This document shows, piece by piece, positions 59,302-64,000 of a stretch of DNA of 64,000 nt. The translations under genes and the position numbers were made by a program. The notes under the pieces are model-generated. The model was not told the DNA's origin. It made no database searches and was given only the letters and a program-made list of their open reading frames with translations. Location of the stretch: the NCBI RefSeq assembly GCF_002953135.1, contig NZ_CP026372.1:4212308-4276307 (forward strand), in the 5' to 3' direction. This stretch comes from Sphingobium sp. SCG-1. Lineage in GTDB: Bacteria > Pseudomonadota > Alphaproteobacteria > Sphingomonadales > Sphingomonadaceae. The first letter of the stretch is position 1, and each line of letters begins with the position of its first letter.

Positions 59302-60708
59302 TTATTCCCGCAGCGCACTGTCGCGAATGCGGATGAGCGGCCCCAAGATATAGTCCATGATGCTCTGACGGCCGGACTTGATGTTCACTTCGGCCGTCAT
59401 GCCCGGAATGACCGGCTTGCCTGCACCGAATTTTGACGTCTCGGCCCGCAGGCGCACACGGTAATAGACTTCGCCCTTGGCATCCTGAATGACGTCCGGC
59501 GACACATCGACGACTTTTCCGTCCAGCCCGCCATAGATCGCCGAATCATAGGCGGAAATTTTGATATTTGCCGGAAGGCCCGACCAGACCTGACCGCGAT
59601 CCTTGGGCATGATCCGCGCTTCGATCATTACCACCTTGTCGACGGGTACGATTTCGATGATCGGTTCGCCGCCGCGGATCACGCCGCCGACTGTCTGAAC
59701 ATAGAGCTTGTTGACGATGCCATCCATCGGCGCGCGGATTTCCTCGCGCGATTCCTTGTCGGAATAGGCGTCCAGCGTCTCGCCGGCCTTGGCGAGTTCC
59801 ATGCGGAGCTTGGCGGCTTCCGCCTTCGTTTCCTGCACCGACTTGGTCCAGACTTCGCCGCTGCGGGCCGATGTTTCGCTCATTTGCGCCCGGACCTGGG
59901 GAATCTGGCTTTCCACGTCGGCGATGCGCGTCTGGAGCGCCAATAGCATCGATCGCTTGTCGAGCACTTCGCGTTCGGAGATCGCTTCGGCTTCATAGGC
60001 GCGTTCCAGCTTGTCGAGCTGCGTCATCATCAGCGTCTGTTCGCTGCGCAGGTTCTTGAGGCGCGATTGCAGACCGGCGAGTTCGGCGCGATGCTGGCGC
60101 GACTGTTCCGAGATGATGCCGGTTTCCTGACCCCGTTGATTGCGACTCGAATAGAATAGCGCCTCTTCGGATGCGGCGATGTCGGGCGCGGCTTTCGCCA
60201 GATCGGCAGGCACGGTGAAGCTGGACGCGCCGCTGACGGTCGCATCCATCCGCGCCAAAGCAATGCGCTTGGCAACGACATCGGTACGGGCGTTTTCGAA
60301 GTCGGCGGTCGTGAATTGATTGTTGATGCGCATCAGGATCTGCCCCTTGCGGACGCGCTGGCCTTCGCTGACGAGTAGCGCCTGCACGATGCCGCCTTCG
60401 AGATGCTGGACGACCTGATTTTGTACCGAAGGCAGGACACGGCCTGATCCCCGCGTGACCTTGTCGACTTGAAAGAACACGGCCCAGGCGAGGAACGCGA
60501 TGACGAGGAACGCCAGTACCTTCAGCACGCGGCCCTGACGGTCGGTGCGGATGCGCGCGCTCCATGGCGCAATGCCGTCGATCGGGGCGCTGGCGACCTT
60601 GATGTCGCCTGCAAACGCTGCCGCCAGTTCACGGCTGCTCACGCCTTCGAACAGGCTGGCCCCGCCGAGCGACCGGATGATTCGGTCTCTGATTGCGCTG
60701 AATTTCAT
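59302..60708 (-). CDS. Type I secretion membrane fusion protein (HlyD/LapC family)
   Basis: A 468-residue periplasmic adaptor with one N-terminal transmembrane helix (VLAFLVIAFLAWAVFFQVDK), a biotinyl-lipoyl-like start (GRVLPSVQNQVVQHLEGGIV), a long coiled coil (about residues 150-300) and a beta-barrel tail ending GMTAEVNIKSGRQSIMDYIL. It would link the inner membrane ABC exporter to a TolC-type pore. It is divergent from that exporter gene, an unusual split since the two are commonly in one operon. Confidence 0.92.
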   Translation of the reverse strand: MKFSAIRDRIIRSLGGASLFEGVSSRELAAAFAGDIKVASAPIDGIAPWSARIRTDRQGRVLKVLAFLVIAFLAWAVFFQVDKVTRGSGRVLPSVQNQVVQHLEGGIVQALLVSEGQRVRKGQILMRINNQFTTADFENARTDVVAKRIALARMDATVSGASSFTVPADLAKAAPDIAASEEALFYSSRNQRGQETGIISEQSRQHRAELAGLQSRLKNLRSEQTLMMTQLDKLERAYEAEAISEREVLDKRSMLLALQTRIADVESQIPQVRAQMSETSARSGEVWTKSVQETKAEAAKLRMELAKAGETLDAYSDKESREEIRAPMDGIVNKLYVQTVGGVIRGGEPIIEIVPVDKVVMIEARIMPKDRGQVWSGLPANIKISAYDSAIYGGLDGKVVDVSPDVIQDAKGEVYYRVRLRAETSKFGAGKPVIPGMTAEVNIKSGRQSIMDYILGPLIRIRDSALRE

Positions 60709-60795
60709 GTCGTGGTCCCCGAAAATCTCAGCGGCGTTTACCACTCATTATCCTTAAGAATGTTTAATGATCCCCGCAAACATATGGGGACTACC

Positions 60796-63056
60796 ATGAC
60801 GCGGGCTTCAGACGAGCAGACGGGGATCAGCCTTTTCGGGCGGATAGCGGCGGCCATTGGCATGGCGCCGTCACCCGAATCACGCAGCGAGCGCGCGCGC
60901 CACGCGGCCAATGCGGCGCGGCAATGGAGCGGATCGGTAGAGCCTGCATCGCTGGTGACATGCCTGGAGCGCCTCAGCGCATTATGCGGCAAGCCGACGC
61001 CGCGCGACATGCTGATCGCGGCGCTGCCGATGCCCAATGGCTTCATGGACCCTCGCCTAGCGCCCATCGCGATGGCCCGCGCGGGGCTGGACGCACGATG
61101 GGACATGCGGCCACTCGCCAGCCTGACGCCGCAGGATCTGCCGATCGTCATGCAGTTGCGCGAGGGGGCTCGGTATTGCTGGTCGGCCTGAGCGACGATC
61201 CCCATGCCACCATCATCGACGCAACTGGCGAGAAGCTGGTGCCGCTCCCGATCCTGAAGGAACTGGTGAGCGAGGACGTCCTCGTCTGCGGCCATGTCGA
61301 CCCGGCAAACGGGTTGGAACTGGACGATGAGCGCAGTTTCGTGCGCCGTAATCCGCGCCTCTGGCTGCTCGGCACGTTCCTCAGCGAGCGCAAGCGACTC
61401 GGGCAGTTGCTGCTGGCGGCGGCCTTCCTCAATCTGTGCGCGCTGGCTATCCCCCTCTATATGCGCGCGGTTTACGACCGGGTGGTGCCCAATTTGGCGA
61501 TCGAATCGCTTTGGGCGCTATCGGCCGGCGTGATGATCGTTCTGGTCTTCGAATTTGTCTTCAAACACGTCCGTGGCGGCTATATCGACGCCGTGGGCGT
61601 GCGCGTGGGACAGGCGATCCAGAACCGGGCGATGGCGTCCTATCTGCACGCGCGGATGGGCCATGCGGAAAGCAGCGTCGGCGGACTAATGACGGCACTG
61701 CGCGATGTCGAGGCGCTGGCCCTGCTCGTGCCGCAGGCGGTCGTGACATTCTGCATCGATGTGCCGTTCTTCTTCGGATATGTCGCGCTCATCATGCTGA
61801 TCGGCGGCTGGGCCGTTGCAGGACCGATCGTCGGCGCAGGCGCGATGGTGCTGGTGGGCATCACCGCTGCTTACGCCCTGAAACTCTCCAGCCGCCGTTC
61901 GTCGAAGCTGATGCACGCCCGTAGCAACCTGGTCGTCGACGTGACCGAGGGGTTGACCACAATCAAGGCCAACCAAGCGGAGCGACATTTCCTGCGCCAG
62001 TGGGACATCGTGTCCGATCACATCGGCATCAGTTCCAAGGTCGCACGCAAATGGAGCGACCTGCCTGCCTCGATGGCGGGGCTGCTGGTGCAGATGGTGA
62101 CGGTGCTGGTTGTCATTATCGGCGTGTTCCAGATCAAGGCCGGGATCATGACGACGGGTGCGCTCGTCGCCGTGACGATGCTGACCGGCCGTGCGATGGT
62201 GCCGGTGTCCGCCGCGATCTCGGTCGTGTCGAAGGGCTATCAGAGCCTGTCGCAGTTCGCGGCGCTCTCCAAAATCCTTGGTGCTGAGCCTGAGCGGGAA
62301 ACATCCGATCCAGCCGTCAAGACGCGCGCGATCAAGGGTGACATCCGCCTGCAGAACGTCGTCTTCTCTTATTCCGAAGCCGCGACGCCAAGCCTCAAGG
62401 ACATCACCCTTTCGATCAAGCCGGGCGAGAAAATCGCCCTGATCGGCCGTTCGGGGTCGGGCAAATCTTCGCTGCTGCAACTACTTGCCGGGCTGCGTCA
62501 GCCACAGGGCGGCGCGATCACCGTTGATGGCAATGCGATCGACCAATATGCCGTCAGTCACTTGCGTCAGAGCATTTCCTATTCGGCGCAGGACGCGACT
62601 TTGTTCAATACGTCGATCTGGGGCAACATCCTGCTCGGCCTTCCCGAACCGGAAGCGGACATCGTGGAGCGCGCCATCGCCGCGTCGGGCCTTGATCGCT
62701 TCGTCAGCCGCAGTGTCGAGGGCTATGGCCGCAATGTTGGCCCCAATGGCGTCAAGCTGTCGGGCGGACAGCGGCAGTCGGTTATCCTGGCGCGCGCACT
62801 GCTGCGCGATCCGCCGATCCTGCTGCTGGACGAACCTACTGCCGCAATGGACATCAATAGCGAGCAGGCGGTGATGGAGGGCCTGCGCGATGTGGCGAAG
62901 GACCGGACGCTGGTGATTGCGACGCATCGCATGGCGCTTCTCGATCTGGTCGACCGGGTGATCTGGCTGGAGGAAGGCAAGGTGTTCGCCGACCGCCCCC
63001 GCGCCGAGATCCTGATGATGATGCGCAACCAGCAGGCCGCCAACCGCGCGGCATGA
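60796..63056 (+). pseudogene. LapB-type type I secretion ABC exporter, frameshifted
   Basis: An ABC exporter of about 750 residues in two frames. The first 130 residues (60796 to about 61165) form a LapB-like degenerate C39 domain (SLVTCLERLSALCGKPTPRD) without a catalytic DC motif. The frame then ends in CWSA and a stop at 61191, while the rest continues one frame over (SVLLVGLSDDPHATIIDATG, six transmembrane segments, Walker A IGRSGSGKSSLLQLL, signature KLSGGQRQSVILAR, ILLLDEPTAAMD). Adding one G to the run of five Gs at 61164-61168 would restore REGGSVLLVGLS. Either the gene is broken or phase-variable, or the sequence is wrong there. Confidence 0.88.
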
Positions 63057-63151
63057 TCGCTGTTGGTGAGGGTTTGTTAAGGTTAATTCACTACCAACGA
63101 CGATGAAACGGGATCGCGCGCAAGCCGCGCGGCTAATTTGGGGAACGTTAC

Positions 63152-63877
63152 GTGGCGGGTGCTTCAGCAGAAGGCGAAGTCAATCACTGGCCGGCATTCG
63201 TCGACGTGCTGACGACCGTCATCATGGTCGTCACCTTCCTGCTCGTCATCATGAGCGCGGCGGTGATGGTCCTTTCGCAGCGCACGCTTCAGACTGTCAA
63301 GGCGCAGCTCGAAGCGAAAGAGCATAAGACTGCCGATCCCAGCGCTGCCACATCTGCCAGCGCCAAGGATCAGAACAGCAGACCAACAACCATCAGGTCA
63401 CGGCCGAAGCGGGCAGCTCGAATGCAGAGCTTGGCGCGGTGCTGCGAACCGATAAGCCGATCAACGGCAGCGAGGCGCTGACGATCCGCACGCGCGAAAC
63501 GGCTGACACGCTGAAGCTCCAGGTCAAGGCTATGGAACAGCCCGACGAGCAAGGGGGTCGAGGTGAAGACTGCCGATGTGTTGCTGCGCGTCACGTTCGA
63601 GCCGCTGGCGGTGCGCTACAACGATGACACGTCAAAGCAGGTGATGGACTTCCTCAGCACGCGGCAATCGCCCGGCATGAAGTATGAGATCTGGTCCTTC
63701 GCACCGCAGACATCCTCGATCACCGAGGCGCAGCGACTGGCCTTCTATCGCGCCGCGATGACGCGCAACCTGCTCGTGCGCGCCGGGATCAAGCCTGCCG
63801 ACATTTACACCCAGATTCGCGTAACGGATGCGGCCGCCAAGGATGGCCACAACGTCCGTGTCGTTCTGAAACCCTGA
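63152..63877 (+). pseudogene. MotB/OmpA-like protein gene with two frameshifts
   Basis: Three segments in alternating frames make one protein of about 241 residues. Segment 1 (63152 to about 63375) has a single transmembrane helix with an acidic residue (FVDVLTTVIMVVTFLLVIMS), as in MotB. Segment 2 (about 63375-63550) is TNNHQVTAEAGSSNAELGAV and onward to MEQPDEQG. Segment 3 (from about 63552) has an OmpA-like end (NLLVRAGIKPADIYTQIRVT). The first shift lies near AACAGCAGACC (63373-63383); the second is at a run of five Gs (63552-63556). GTG 63152 follows GGGGAACG. Confidence 0.75.
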
Positions 63878-63905
63878 CGCCGCAGCACCAGCGAAAGTAT
63901 CCGCG

Positions 63906-64000
63906 ATGGAACAGAAAATCCGATCCGAACTGCTGAAGATGACCATGGTCATGCTCGTGCTGCTGGGTCTTGGCATCTACGCGCATCAATTTGTGATCGC
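63906..64000 (+). CDS. Start of a membrane protein gene (cut by the window end)
   Basis: Only the first 31 residues are visible: a charged start (MEQKIRSELLK) and a hydrophobic helix (MTMVMLVLLGLGIYAHQF). It lies 28 bases after the MotB-like gene and is probably in the same operon. A MotA/TolQ-like partner would fit the context, but the visible part cannot show this. Confidence 0.6.
   Translation, partial: MEQKIRSELLKMTMVMLVLLGLGIYAHQFVI

Noticed and set aside
1..64000. CRISPR arrays, tRNA or rRNA genes, prophage or integrative element ends
   Set aside because: No regularly spaced repeats, cloverleaf-like sequences, integrase or transposase motifs were seen on either strand by reading alone; a covariance-model search would be needed to exclude small RNAs.

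Overview
This is a 64-kb stretch of GC-rich alphaproteobacterial chromosome, most likely from a sphingomonad (Sphingobium, Sphingomonas or a close relative). The evidence is a complete PhyR-NepR-EcfG general stress response locus with a PhyP-type histidine kinase homologue, a large TonB-dependent receptor of the type expanded in Caulobacter, Xanthomonas and sphingomonads, an aa3 cytochrome oxidase cluster in a typical alphaproteobacterial order, and short repeats related to the sequence CTTCGACAAGCTCAG, which are abundant in these genomes. Most of the window is core chromosome. No tRNA, rRNA, CRISPR array, integrase or intact insertion sequence was seen.

Layout. 1-10.9 kb: housekeeping genes (end of bamB, der, a TusA-like protein, an Hpt protein, bfr and bfd, a DUF418 membrane protein, bioC, purL, a MliC-like lipoprotein, xseB, ispA, coaD). 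11-16.8 kb: a periplasmic cyclophilin and the queuosine genes queA and tgt, separated by a GNAT acetyltransferase and a GGDEF/EAL protein. 16.8-21 kb: the general stress response locus (phyP, nepR, phyR, a 43-residue membrane protein, ecfG and a second NepR). Two good EcfG-type promoters lie inside it. 21-26.6 kb: glnE, bcp, an M23 peptidase, erpA, xth. 26.8-39.4 kb: a pectin/polygalacturonate utilisation locus. It holds an exported esterase-like hydrolase, KdgD, a GH28 polygalacturonase, a LysR regulator, an unrecognised 617-residue exported protein coupled to a hexuronate-type MFS transporter, a TonB-dependent receptor and a GH43 enzyme. Two copies of an ACCGGT-centred palindrome precede the esterase and receptor genes.

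40-48.6 kb (minus strand): an rRNA-methyltransferase-like gene, thrC, a SURF1 gene and the cytochrome oxidase genes ctaC, ctaD, ctaB, a small CoxF-like gene, ctaG and ctaE. 48.8-52.7 kb: pyrE, then the tightly overlapping pdxJ, acpS, lepB and an AI-2E-family permease. 52.9-59.3 kb: a class A beta-lactamase-like lipoprotein, an alpha/beta hydrolase, a small membrane protein with an FNR-like box, an FNR-type regulator overlapping nadB, an ABC ATPase without a visible permease, and a CHCC zinc-finger protein.

59.3-64 kb: a LapB/LapC-type type I secretion pair, divergently arranged, followed by a MotB/OmpA-like gene and the start of another membrane protein. As written, the transporter ATPase gene has one frameshift and the MotB-like gene has two. 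Every other gene examined is intact, so these are either real inactivation or phase variation, or local sequence errors.

The parts most worth following up are the stress locus (degenerate PhyP ATPase domain, hidden small membrane protein, second NepR), the unrecognised exported protein of the pectin locus and its putative operator, and the cluster of frameshifts in the secretion locus.
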